Source of the DNA: Enterococcus_D sp050529585
GTDB lineage: Bacteria; Bacillota; Bacilli; Lactobacillales; Enterococcaceae
Assembly (NCBI RefSeq): GCF_050529585.1
Contig: NZ_CP172882.1
Span: 2,604,001 to 2,668,000, forward strand
Direction: 5' to 3'
DNA length: 64,000 nt
Part shown: piece by piece, positions 1 to 7,489 of the stretch
Position numbering within the stretch: position 1 is the first letter of the stretch
How the letters are laid out: each line of letters begins with the position of its first letter
Made by a program: the position numbers and the translations under genes
Notes under the pieces: model-generated
The model's input: only the letters and a program-made list of their open reading frames with translations
Databases searched by the model: none
Told to the model about the DNA's origin: nothing

Positions 1-1217
1 ACTTCTTCATTTAATTTTCGAGAAGCTGCAAGTAACGCCTCTCTAGAGGAATTAGGATCTTCAATAAAAGGATTTTCAAACAAACCAAGTAAAAACTTGA
101 TTGCTAATACACGACCTACAGCTTGATCTAAAGCATTCTCATCAATTACTCCGTTCAAGATTCCGGCTTCTATTTTCGTATATGTTTCATCCCATAAACT
201 CAAATCAACTCCAGCTGCCAATGCTTGGCCAGCCGCTTCAACTTGATCTGAATAAACATCACTTAACCGATCCAGGGCAATTCCATCTGCCATAACAAGT
301 CCTTGAAATCCGTTTTCATCTCGAAGTTGTTTTTCCAACAAGTTATGATTCACATGGCAAGGCACTCCATCAATATCATTGTATGCAGCCATCACACCAA
401 CTGCATTGCGGGCACTTTTTAAGAGTGGCGTATATACATCTGCAAATTCACGGTTGCCAATGGGCACAGTACCAGAATTGTGCCCACCCAGCGATTCGCC
501 TTGCGCAATACAATGTTTTAAGACAACACCTATTTGGTCAGGTTGTTTATTGATTTCTACGACACTTTGATCCCAAAAATCAGTTTCGTCAGTAATCAAA
601 TGTCCTTGAAATCCGTTGATGATTGCTTCACTCATGCGTGCGCTCAGAATAGGATCTTCACCAAAACATTCTTCTGATCTTCCCCATCGTGGATCTTTCA
701 GTAAATCTAATGTTGAAACTAATGCTAGATGCACACCCTTTGCTGCCAACTCTTGTGCCATCAAATGGCTTGTTTTTTCAATAAGGTCTAAATTAAATGT
801 ACTGCCTCGACCAATATTGGTCGGATAAGAAATACTTTCGAGACCTTGATGCCCATGTGGACATTCTTCCACAATCAATGCTGGAATTTTCCAACGAGAG
901 TGCTGCAGCACATATGCTTGGATTTGATTTGTCACTTTCCAACTATCTTTGGCGGGAATCCCATTTTTATAGTCAACCTTTGACCATGGGTCCGCACGAA
1001 AAACGCCATACAGCGCGCCTAACCCTTGTCCCCATTGCACATGGTCTTTAAACTTTTCTGTCAGGGCGATAGTATCTTGGTGAGATTCATAACATTCCCA
1101 GCCATATAGATGTTGGTTTACCTGTCCAACTTTTTCACTCAAACTCATGCGGCCTAAAAGGTCTGTGACACGCTGACGAATCGTCTTATTTGGATCTTGA
1201 TATGGATATTTAACCAA
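1..1217 (-). CDS. Glycoside hydrolase family 3 beta-glucosidase, C-terminus beyond the window edge
   Basis: The visible ~405 residues are the N-terminal TIM-barrel of a GH3 enzyme. It opens with the family's 'RVTDLLGRMSLSEKVGQ' segment, carries the conserved KH motif ('VVLKHCIAQG'), and shows the nucleophile region 'VMADGIALDRL', whose Asp would be the catalytic nucleophile. The acid/base domain lies off the left edge. I place the start at a TTG at 1217: AAGGAG sits about 9 bases upstream, and the frame overlaps the end of the PTS gene by 8 bases, implying translational coupling. A later ATG at 1148 would delete the conserved N-terminus. Next to a cellobiose-type PTS permease it probably hydrolyses beta-glucosides. 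Its substrate is inferred. Confidence 0.88.
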   Translation of the reverse strand, partial: MVKYPYQDPNKTIRQRVTDLLGRMSLSEKVGQVNQHLYGWECYESHQDTIALTEKFKDHVQWGQGLGALYGVFRADPWSKVDYKNGIPAKDSWKVTNQIQAYVLQHSRWKIPALIVEECPHGHQGLESISYPTNIGRGSTFNLDLIEKTSHLMAQELAAKGVHLALVSTLDLLKDPRWGRSEECFGEDPILSARMSEAIINGFQGHLITDETDFWDQSVVEINKQPDQIGVVLKHCIAQGESLGGHNSGTVPIGNREFADVYTPLLKSARNAVGVMAAYNDIDGVPCHVNHNLLEKQLRDENGFQGLVMADGIALDRLSDVYSDQVEAAGQALAAGVDLSLWDETYTKIEAGILNGVIDENALDQAVGRVLAIKFLLGLFENPFIEDPNSSREALLAASRKLNEE

Positions 1218-2541
1218 GTTGTTCCACTCCTTCGTGTCGGGCTTTATTAGCAGCTAAAACAAAAGGAACAAATAAAAAGATATCTAATACAATCAATAAG
1301 ACTGTAAGAATAGCCGCCTTAATGTCTCCACCTGTTGCAATAAACGATTGAATAACTGGAGGTGTGATCCAAGGCGCTGCTGCCACTGTCTTCTCAATCA
1401 ATCCCAGACTTGTTGCAAAATATGCAATGATCAAATTGATTGAAGGAATCAACGCACACGGAATCATAAAGATTGGATTCATTACCACAGGTAAGCCAAA
1501 CATCACAGGCTCAGTAATATTGAATAAACAAGTGGTTAATCCGAATTTAGCAATTTGACGTTGTTCTTGTCGTTTAGACACCCATAAAATAGCAATGACT
1601 AATGGCAAAATGCACCCACCGCCGCCGATCAAACCGAAGGCATTTGTAAATGGCTCAGTGATGATATTAGGGATTTCTTTTCCCGCTGAAAAGGCATCCA
1701 TATTTTCTTGGATCGATTGTAATAAAGGCGCTTGACGAATAGGTGCCAAAATACTAGAACCATGCATACCGAACACCCAAAGAAAATCAGAGAAAAATTG
1801 TAAGAACAAAATACCAGGTACCGATAAAACAAATGCTTTCAGCGGTGTTTGAATCGCTAACTCAATGAGACTTGGGAAATCCAAACCAGCTAATTTATCC
1901 AGTCCAAAAACAAAAAGGGCAAACAACAAAATCACTGCTGTTTCTGGAATCAAAGAATTAAAGGATGTAGCAACTGCTGGTGGTACACCATCCGGCATTT
2001 TTATTTTGATTCGTTTGATTTTCGCTAATTTCATAAAAAGTTCCGTGCCCAAAAGAGAAGCAATCATTGCTGTTGCTAGTCCAGACGAAGAGGTTAAACT
2101 TTGCAAAAAGACACCTGTAGCTTCGGCTGTACTTCCATCTGTTAATGTGACCATACTTTTAACAGGCATCAAAATAAACAAAACTGCAACACTCAAAACG
2201 CCCGCATGGACTGCGCTAAATGCTGGATCATTCATTTCTCCTGTACGAATGTAGTGATTGGCCAAATTCCAGCCAATATTATAGCAAACGACTACTGCCA
2301 AAATACTCATGGTGCCATTATTAACGATCGAAGCTAAATCAGCTAGATAACTAAGATCAATAAATTTTTGTACTGTAGCGTTAGAAAAAATCAATGCATT
2401 CAATAAGACCATGATCGATGCTGCCATTACAAGCGGCATCGTGATAATAAAACTGTCACGAATGGCTAATAAATGACGTTGACTGTTCATTTTTGACACA
2501 ATCGGTAAAAGTTTTTCTGATAATTTGTCTACAAAACTCAT
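1210..2541 (-). CDS. PTS lactose/cellobiose-family EIIC permease
   Basis: The 443-residue polytopic membrane protein has the length and motifs of the cellobiose/lactose EIIC family (CelB/LacE type). The N-terminus 'KLLPIVSKMNSQRHLLAIRD', the central 'FSDFLWVFGMHGSSILAP' and 'NITEPVMFGLPVVMNP' are typical. It would carry a beta-linked disaccharide across the membrane while EIIB phosphorylates it. No EIIA or EIIB gene is in this window, so those must come from elsewhere. The start follows GAGGAG at 8 bases. It is first in a transcript with the GH3 gene and sits behind a LacI-type operator. Confidence 0.92.
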   Translation of the reverse strand: MSFVDKLSEKLLPIVSKMNSQRHLLAIRDSFIITMPLVMAASIMVLLNALIFSNATVQKFIDLSYLADLASIVNNGTMSILAVVVCYNIGWNLANHYIRTGEMNDPAFSAVHAGVLSVAVLFILMPVKSMVTLTDGSTAEATGVFLQSLTSSSGLATAMIASLLGTELFMKLAKIKRIKIKMPDGVPPAVATSFNSLIPETAVILLFALFVFGLDKLAGLDFPSLIELAIQTPLKAFVLSVPGILFLQFFSDFLWVFGMHGSSILAPIRQAPLLQSIQENMDAFSAGKEIPNIITEPFTNAFGLIGGGGCILPLVIAILWVSKRQEQRQIAKFGLTTCLFNITEPVMFGLPVVMNPIFMIPCALIPSINLIIAYFATSLGLIEKTVAAAPWITPPVIQSFIATGGDIKAAILTVLLIVLDIFLFVPFVLAANKARHEGVEQLG

Positions 2542-2561
2542 GATAACATCTCCTCAAACTA

Positions 2562-2612
2562 AAATTGAACCGGTTCAATTTATTACTATAGCACTTTTTT
2601 TCTGGAATGCAA
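2562..2612 (-). promoter_or_regulatory. Promoter with LacI-type palindromic operator for the PTS-GH3 unit
   Basis: A perfect 20-bp palindrome occupies 2562-2581 (core TTGAACCGGTTCAA with the central CG usual for LacI-family operators). Just upstream on the minus strand are a -10 TATAGT (2585-2590) and a -35 TTGCAT (2607-2612) with a 16-bp spacer. The operator therefore covers the start of transcription. The regulator gene is not in the window. Confidence 0.7.
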
Positions 2613-2705
2613 TCTTTTTTTGAATACGGATACATAATTTTAAGACACACTTGATCAACTGTCGATTCCACACGTTCGATTCATTCGCTTATATTCTGTG
2701 CAATA

Positions 2706-2746
2706 GAAAAAAGCAATGAAGCTAACTGTCCCTAGCCCTCATTGCT
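2706..2746 (-). terminator. Intrinsic terminator, minus strand
   Basis: The arms AGCAATGA (2712-2719) and TCATTGCT (2739-2746) pair, with an inner GCTA/TAGC pairing, followed on the minus strand by a T-run. It probably ends the gnd transcript about 180 bases after its stop codon. Confidence 0.7.
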
Positions 2747-2863
2747 TCTGTAATCTAAAATATTTGTAGCATAATTTTTTTGATCCAATCTAGTTTTCAA
2801 CATGATCCAACAGGAATTGTATAAAAGTTTATAAAAATACGTTTTACATCAGCCGACAAATCA

Positions 2864-2915
2864 TGAACTATTTAATCGATTCATTAACAGGAATGACCAA
2901 AACCAAAATAGTTCA
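2864..2915. repeat. Inverted repeat downstream of gnd
   Basis: TGAACTATTT at 2864-2873 is matched by AAATAGTTCA at 2906-2915 with a ~32-base loop. There is no T-run. In the 388-base gap 2542-2929 this, the terminator and the PTS promoter are all I can find; no gene is apparent. Confidence 0.4.
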
Positions 2916-2929
2916 TCAACTACGGTTCA

Positions 2930-3829
2930 TCAGTCCTTCACTACTATCTCATGTCCACCAAACCCATTCCGTAGCGCAGCAACCACTTTCGCTGAAAAGT
3001 TATCTTCTTCTTGAGAAATATTTCTCATAAATAAACTCATAGCGATCGTTGGGACCGCCACATTCATCTCAAGAGCTGTTTCAACGGTCCATTTGGCTTC
3101 TCCGGAAGCTGCCACGATACCTCGATATTCTGCCAAACGCGGACTATTCGAAAATTGAGACTCCGCAATCTCCATCAACCAACTGCGTATGACCGAGCCA
3201 TGATTCCAAACTTTGGCTACTGCTGCCAGATCAAATCCATAATCACTTTGTTCAATCAATTGAAAGCCTTCACCAATGGCTTGCATCATGCCATATTCGA
3301 TACCATTATGCACCATTTTTAGAAAGTGTCCGCTTCCCGAGGGACCAGCATACACATAACCATTTTCGGTTGCGATATCTTTGAATACATATTCGATTTC
3401 TCGAAACGCGGCTTCTTCCCCGCCGATCATCAAGCAAGCTTCATTGCGGGCACCAGAAATTCCACCAGATGTCCCACAATCCAAAAACGCTACTGCTTTC
3501 TCTTTGAAAAGAGCTGCTCGACGAATCGAATCCTTATAGTTTGTGTTGCCTCCTTCGATAATAATATCGCCAGACTCTACAAACTGATACAACTCCATCA
3601 ATACGTTCTCTGTTGGTACACCAGCTGGCAGCATAAGCCAAAAAATACGTTTACCAGTAAACACCTGTGTTAACGCACTGATAGAATCGACCGTTGTGAT
3701 CCCTTCCTTTTTTGCTGCTAGTCGTGCCTGCTCAGAGATATCTAACCCAATAACCTGATATTGATCATCTTTTAAATTCAATGCAAGATTAAGTCCCATC
3801 TTACCTAGACCGATAATGCCGATCTCCAT
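2930..3829 (-). CDS. gnd: Short-form 6-phosphogluconate dehydrogenase (decarboxylating)
   Basis: The 299 residues begin with a Rossmann fingerprint 'IGLGKMG' (residues 6-12) and contain 'GTSGG' and the active-site stretch 'KMVHNGIEYGMMQ' with its catalytic Lys. The length matches the ~300-residue, usually NAD-linked subfamily rather than the 470-residue classic Gnd. It would convert 6-phosphogluconate to ribulose 5-phosphate and CO2. GGAGG lies 7 bases before the ATG. It is transcribed divergently from an RpiR-family regulator whose likely operator overlaps this promoter, so sugar-phosphate control is likely. Cofactor use is inferred from subfamily length only. Confidence 0.88.
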   Translation of the reverse strand: MEIGIIGLGKMGLNLALNLKDDQYQVIGLDISEQARLAAKKEGITTVDSISALTQVFTGKRIFWLMLPAGVPTENVLMELYQFVESGDIIIEGGNTNYKDSIRRAALFKEKAVAFLDCGTSGGISGARNEACLMIGGEEAAFREIEYVFKDIATENGYVYAGPSGSGHFLKMVHNGIEYGMMQAIGEGFQLIEQSDYGFDLAAVAKVWNHGSVIRSWLMEIAESQFSNSPRLAEYRGIVAASGEAKWTVETALEMNVAVPTIAMSLFMRNISQEEDNFSAKVVAALRNGFGGHEIVVKD

Positions 3830-3855
3830 GTTAGCGCCTCCATTTCTATAATTCC

Positions 3856-3905
3856 ATTATACAAAAAAATATTTTTTTGTAAATAGCAAAAACAAAAAAT
3901 ATTTT
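3856..3905 (-). promoter_or_regulatory. gnd promoter overlapped by a 20-bp palindrome and a second half-copy
   Basis: On the minus strand, -35 TTTACA (3878-3883) and -10 TATAAT (3856-3861) have a 16-bp spacer. The perfect palindrome ACAAAAAAATATTTTTTTGT fills 3861-3880, exactly between them. A related ACAAAAAATATTTT occurs again at 3892-3905, about three helical turns away. This layout suits repression by the divergent RpiR protein. Confidence 0.6.
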
Positions 3906-3987
3906 CATTTGCTTTTTAATATCAAAAACGGTGCCTTTGTGATAAATTAATCATAATCTATCTATTTTATTGAAAGGAGCATCTATT

Positions 3988-4842
3988 TTGACAGTATCCA
4001 TTCGTTTACAAATCAAAACGCATTATAAAGACTTTAGTTTGAAGGAGCAAAAAATCGCCGACTATATTTTAGAAAATCCAAGCAAAGTCAGCCACAGCTC
4101 GATCAGTGATCTTTCTAGTACCTTAGGGGTGGCCGATTCAACCTTCTTTCAATTCACTAAAAAACTCGGATACAATGGCTTTAAAGAATTTAAAATGGCG
4201 ATGTTGATGCAGGAAAATGACTTATCCGCTATTTCTTTCCATGAAAATATCCAACAATCCGATAACGAATTGACGATGGCACAAAAAGTGTTCGATTCAA
4301 ATATGTCCAGCCTAACGGATACCAGAAATTTATTAACGGAGGAGAATCTCAATAAGGCTGTATCCATGATCAATACGTCGAAGCGTGTGTATTTTTTTGG
4401 TGTCGGCGGTTCAGAAATCGTTGCTACAGATGCCTATCACAAATTCTTGCGTTCTCCGATCTCTGTTTACCATAGTACAGATTTTCATATACAACTGATG
4501 GAAGCATCTTTGCTGACCTCTGAAGATTGTGCAATCTTTATCTCCCATACTGGAAAGTCTCGGGAAACGATTGAAATGGCACAGACGGCGAAAGAAGCTG
4601 GTGCGAAAATCATCGTTATCACAAGTCACGCTGGCTCGCCATTGGCAAAGCTTGGTGAGGTTGTTTTTATCTCAATCTCAGAAGAAACCGAGTTTCGCTC
4701 TGAAGCATTGGCCTCAAGAATCTCTCAACTAAGTATCATGGATGCTTTATATGTGATTCTCATGTTCATCAATCGAGAAGATGCCCAAAAATCGATCAAA
4801 AAAATTCGCCGTTCGATCGCAAAAATCAAAGAAGGCGCATAA
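3988..4842 (+). CDS. MurR/RpiR family transcriptional regulator
   Basis: The protein has an N-terminal RpiR helix-turn-helix domain (about residues 1-77, with 'SLKEQKIADYILENP' and 'SSISDLSSTLGVADSTFFQF') and a C-terminal SIS sugar-phosphate-binding domain ('VYFFGVGGSEIVATDAYHKF', 'FISHTGKSRETIEMAQTAKE'). I use the TTG at 3988 because AGGAG lies 8 bases upstream of it; a TTG at 3970 would include that ribosome site in the coding region. Divergent to gnd, it likely senses a phosphosugar and controls gnd and perhaps itself. Ligand not determinable. Confidence 0.9.
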   Translation: MTVSIRLQIKTHYKDFSLKEQKIADYILENPSKVSHSSISDLSSTLGVADSTFFQFTKKLGYNGFKEFKMAMLMQENDLSAISFHENIQQSDNELTMAQKVFDSNMSSLTDTRNLLTEENLNKAVSMINTSKRVYFFGVGGSEIVATDAYHKFLRSPISVYHSTDFHIQLMEASLLTSEDCAIFISHTGKSRETIEMAQTAKEAGAKIIVITSHAGSPLAKLGEVVFISISEETEFRSEALASRISQLSIMDALYVILMFINREDAQKSIKKIRRSIAKIKEGA

Positions 4843-4862
4843 TTGCGCGACCTTGCGTAACG

Positions 4863-4934
4863 CAAAAAACTTACCACCCGCTGGTACCGATACCCTTACT
4901 AAGGCTTGTATCGCAGCTAATGGTAAGTTTTTTG
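4863..4934. terminator. 72-base long hairpin between convergent genes (bidirectional terminator)
   Basis: Perfect 14-bp ends (CAAAAAACTTACCA at 4863-4876 and its complement at 4921-4934) enclose further nested pairing GCTG/CAGC and CGATAC/GTATCG. Either strand gives a stem ending in a T-run, so it can terminate both the RpiR gene and aspA. Its size and nested symmetry are unusual for a terminator. Confidence 0.65.
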
Positions 4935-4949
4935 TTCTGTCTTTTATCC

Positions 4950-6296
4950 TTAGTGATAGGTTCCTGTACTTAACAAATCTTCTTGCGCCAAAAGTTCTGC
5001 GACTGAACAATTGGATGCTAAAGCTGCTTTGACAAGTGCGCTGGCTTTTTCATAGCCGATTTTAGGGGCAAGTGCTGTCACTGTTCCAGTACTATTGGCC
5101 ACAGCTTCTTCACAGACTACTTCATTGACTGTGATACCCGACACACATTTTTCTGCAAAAATTGTGCACGCGTTGGTCAGTAGTTGACATGATTCAAACA
5201 AATTATGGAAAATCACTGGTTCAAAGGCATTCAGTTCCAATTCACCGGAAGCCGCTGCGAAAGTGATCGCCCCATCATTTCCAACTACTTGAAAGGCAAT
5301 TTGGCTGACGACTTCAGGAATCACTGGATTGACTTTTCCAGGCATGATCGATGATCCCGCTTGTCTGGCTGGCAAGTTCAACTCATGAAAACCTGTTCGC
5401 GGGCCACTAGATAACAAACGCAAGTCATGGGCACTTTTGGTCAATGCAATCGCAATCGTTTTGAGAACACCTGACAAAGCAGCAAAACTATCTGCATGTT
5501 GCGTGCCGTCGATCAAATCATTGGCTGGACGCAATGGGCGGTGAAAACGTTGATTCAATTCTTGATATAGATATTCTTGGTAACGAAAGGAGGCATTCAG
5601 ACTTGTGCCGATCGCAGTTCCGCCTAAGTTTAATACGCATAATTCTGTTGCTGTTTGGTGAAGCCGTTCACGACAACGTCGCAAACTGTTGGCGTATGCT
5701 GCAAAACTTGCTCCTACTGTCATCGGCACCGCTTCTTGCAACTGGGTCCTACCCATCTTAGCCACATGTTGATAGTTCTTTGCTTTCTTTTGCCACGCTT
5801 CGATCAATTGATTTAACGCATCAGTCATTTGCTCAATATAAACAAGCAATGTCAAACGTCCCGCGCTGGGATAGACATCATTGGTGGATTGACTTTGATT
5901 GACATCATCTAAAGGATGTAGATAGTGGTACTCTCCTTTTTTGTGCCCCAGCAATTCTAATCCGCGATTAGCAATCACTTCATTCACATTCATATTGGTT
6001 GACGTGCCAGCGCCTCCTTGGAAGGTATCGACGATAAATTCATCAGCCCATTTGCCCATGATGATTTCTTCGGCGGCGAGGACGATCACTTGCGCTTTTT
6101 CTTCAGATAATGTACCTGAGCGTTGATTGGCGATCGCAGCTGCCGCTTTGATCCGGGCCACTTGCTGAATGAAATTCGTATCTACTTTTTGTTGGCTAAA
6201 GGCAAAGTTCTCTTTCGCCCGATAACTATGAATGCCATAGTAAGCTTCTTCGTATATTGGTACACTGCCGATTGCATCTGATTCGATCCTCATCAT
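4950..6296 (-). CDS. aspA: Aspartate ammonia-lyase (aspartase)
   Basis: The 448 residues belong to the aspartase/fumarase superfamily. Visible motifs are 'GGAGTSTNMNVNEVIANR' (residues ~90-107), 'HPLDDVNQSQSTNDVYPSA', and the flexible 'GSSIMPGKVNP' loop near residue 315 that holds the catalytic Ser. Early 'SVPIYEEAYYGIHSYRAKENF' favours aspartase over fumarase. It would deaminate L-aspartate to fumarate and ammonia in the cytoplasm. Length is slightly below the usual ~468. Two in-frame ATGs open the gene; AAGGGG lies 10 bases before the first. It is divergent from an Lrp/AsnC regulator with a palindrome between them. Confidence 0.88.
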   Translation of the reverse strand: MMRIESDAIGSVPIYEEAYYGIHSYRAKENFAFSQQKVDTNFIQQVARIKAAAAIANQRSGTLSEEKAQVIVLAAEEIIMGKWADEFIVDTFQGGAGTSTNMNVNEVIANRGLELLGHKKGEYHYLHPLDDVNQSQSTNDVYPSAGRLTLLVYIEQMTDALNQLIEAWQKKAKNYQHVAKMGRTQLQEAVPMTVGASFAAYANSLRRCRERLHQTATELCVLNLGGTAIGTSLNASFRYQEYLYQELNQRFHRPLRPANDLIDGTQHADSFAALSGVLKTIAIALTKSAHDLRLLSSGPRTGFHELNLPARQAGSSIMPGKVNPVIPEVVSQIAFQVVGNDGAITFAAASGELELNAFEPVIFHNLFESCQLLTNACTIFAEKCVSGITVNEVVCEEAVANSTGTVTALAPKIGYEKASALVKAALASNCSVAELLAQEDLLSTGTYH

Positions 6297-6320
6297 GATT
6301 AAAACGCCCCTTTTTGTTTT

Positions 6321-6343
6321 ATATGTGATAAAATATCACATAT
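6321..6343. promoter_or_regulatory. 23-bp palindromic operator in the aspA/lrp divergent region
   Basis: ATATGTGATA and TATCACATAT are perfect 10-bp arms around a 3-base centre. It lies 25 bases before aspA and about 110 bases before the divergent Lrp-type gene. It contains TGTGA/TCACA half-sites but with 7 rather than 6 bases between them, so a CRP/FNR assignment is imperfect; the neighbouring Lrp protein is an equally good candidate. Confidence 0.6.
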
Positions 6344-6454
6344 GCCGAAATCAGACGAGTCTTTTATGTCATCTCTTTGTTTTTCACCAAAATTTATCCC
6401 CTTCACTTTGCAAAACAAAGAGAATCAGCCCAAAAATAGAAAAGAGGAAAGCGA

Positions 6455-6886
6455 TTGGATGAACTAGACAAAAAATTGTTGAACCTATTGCAGCAAAACG
6501 GTCGTTTATCGATCAAAAAACTTAGCGAAGCCCTATTTATCACCGCCCCCGCTGTATCTCAACGTTTGAAGCACTTAGAGGAAACAGGGCATTTGTTGGA
6601 CTATCAAGCCACTATCGATTATGAACAAGCTGGATTGCCAATCAAAGCATTCATCCACCTCTCTATTGAACCGCAGCAAAAAGCAAGTTTTTATCCCTTC
6701 ATCCAAGCGGTTCCAAATGTGCTTGAATGTGATTGTGTGACCGGCCCTTACTCGATGTTGATCAAAGTGGTCTTCCCTTCGACTAACCAGCTTGATAGCT
6801 TTATCAATGATTTGCAAAAGTTTGGACGAACCAATACACAAATCGTTTTTTCGACCCCTGTTCCTTCACGAGGCTTTCAATTTTGA
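6455..6886 (+). CDS. Lrp/AsnC family transcriptional regulator
   Basis: The 143 residues show an N-terminal winged HTH ('LDKKLLNLLQQNGRLSIKKL', residues 4-23, then 'TAPAVSQRLKHLEETG') and a C-terminal RAM ligand-binding domain ('AVPNVLECDCVTGPYSMLIK'). The start is a TTG with GAGG about 7 bases upstream. Being divergent to aspA, it probably regulates aspartase in response to an amino acid. It is clearly a paralogue of the regulator at 6957-7403: both end with 'IVFSTPV/SVPSRG'-type tails. Confidence 0.9.
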   Translation: MDELDKKLLNLLQQNGRLSIKKLSEALFITAPAVSQRLKHLEETGHLLDYQATIDYEQAGLPIKAFIHLSIEPQQKASFYPFIQAVPNVLECDCVTGPYSMLIKVVFPSTNQLDSFINDLQKFGRTNTQIVFSTPVPSRGFQF

Positions 6887-6909
6887 CCATAAGTATGGTG
6901 TCGCACAAC

Positions 6910-6948
6910 AAACAACGTTCCAGTCTATGGATGACTGGAACGTTGTTT
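6910..6948. terminator. Bidirectional terminator between two convergent Lrp-type genes
   Basis: AACAACGTTCCAGTC (6911-6925) pairs perfectly with 6933-6947 around a 7-base loop. The flanking T-runs are short on both strands (about four T on the plus strand). Confidence 0.7.
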
Positions 6949-6956
6949 TGCCGAGT

Positions 6957-7403
6957 TCACTCATCTTTTACAGGGACTTGAAGGCCTCTTGGTCCAACAC
7001 TTGTCGAAAAGACGATATGGGTTTTGGTATCACCATAAAATTGCAAATCGTTAATAAAGCGATCCAAAACTGCGGTATCACTAAAATAAACCTTCAATAA
7101 CATGGAATATTCCCCCGTGATACAATCGCACTCAATCACATTGGGAATACTTGCGACATAGGTATAAAAGGCCTCTTTATCTTTGGCATTTACCGCACAA
7201 TGCACATAAGCTTTGATCAGATAGCCAAGTTTCTGATAATCGATCAGGGCTTGATAGGATCGGATGTAGCCCAGGTTTTCAAGATTCTGGACTCTTACAG
7301 ATACGGAGGGTGAAGAAATAAAGCACTGCTCTGCGATTTGCTTAACTGTCACTCGGGCATTTTGCTGCATGATGTTTAAAATTTTACGGTCTAAATTATC
7401 CAT
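6957..7403 (-). CDS. Lrp/AsnC family transcriptional regulator, second copy
   Basis: It has the same architecture as its convergent neighbour: HTH ('LDRKILNIMQQNARVTVKQI', then 'SSPSVSVRVQNLENLG') and RAM domain ('SIPNVIECDCITGEYSMLLK'). The start is the second ATG of an ATG-ATC-ATG run: GGAGG touches the first ATG, leaving the one at 7403 at a proper 6-base distance. It lies just downstream of the amino-acid operon but has its own promoter with an inverted repeat. It may regulate that operon, aspA, or itself; nothing in the sequence settles which. Confidence 0.88.
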   Translation of the reverse strand: MDNLDRKILNIMQQNARVTVKQIAEQCFISSPSVSVRVQNLENLGYIRSYQALIDYQKLGYLIKAYVHCAVNAKDKEAFYTYVASIPNVIECDCITGEYSMLLKVYFSDTAVLDRFINDLQFYGDTKTHIVFSTSVGPRGLQVPVKDE

Positions 7404-7424
7404 GATCATCCTCCGTTCTCATTG

Positions 7425-7460
7425 TTTTCTCAGTTTATCGAGAAAATCAGCTGAGCGCAA
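7425..7460 (-). promoter_or_regulatory. Promoter of the second Lrp gene with an inverted repeat over the -10
   Basis: -35 TTGCGC (7455-7460) and -10 TAAACT (7432-7437) are 17 bp apart on the minus strand. TTTTCTC (7425-7431) and GAGAAAA (7440-7446) flank the -10 as perfect 7-bp arms with 8 bases between, a good place for autoregulation. Confidence 0.55.
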
Positions 7461-7489
7461 GTTCTAGATCACACGCCATGTAACATTTA

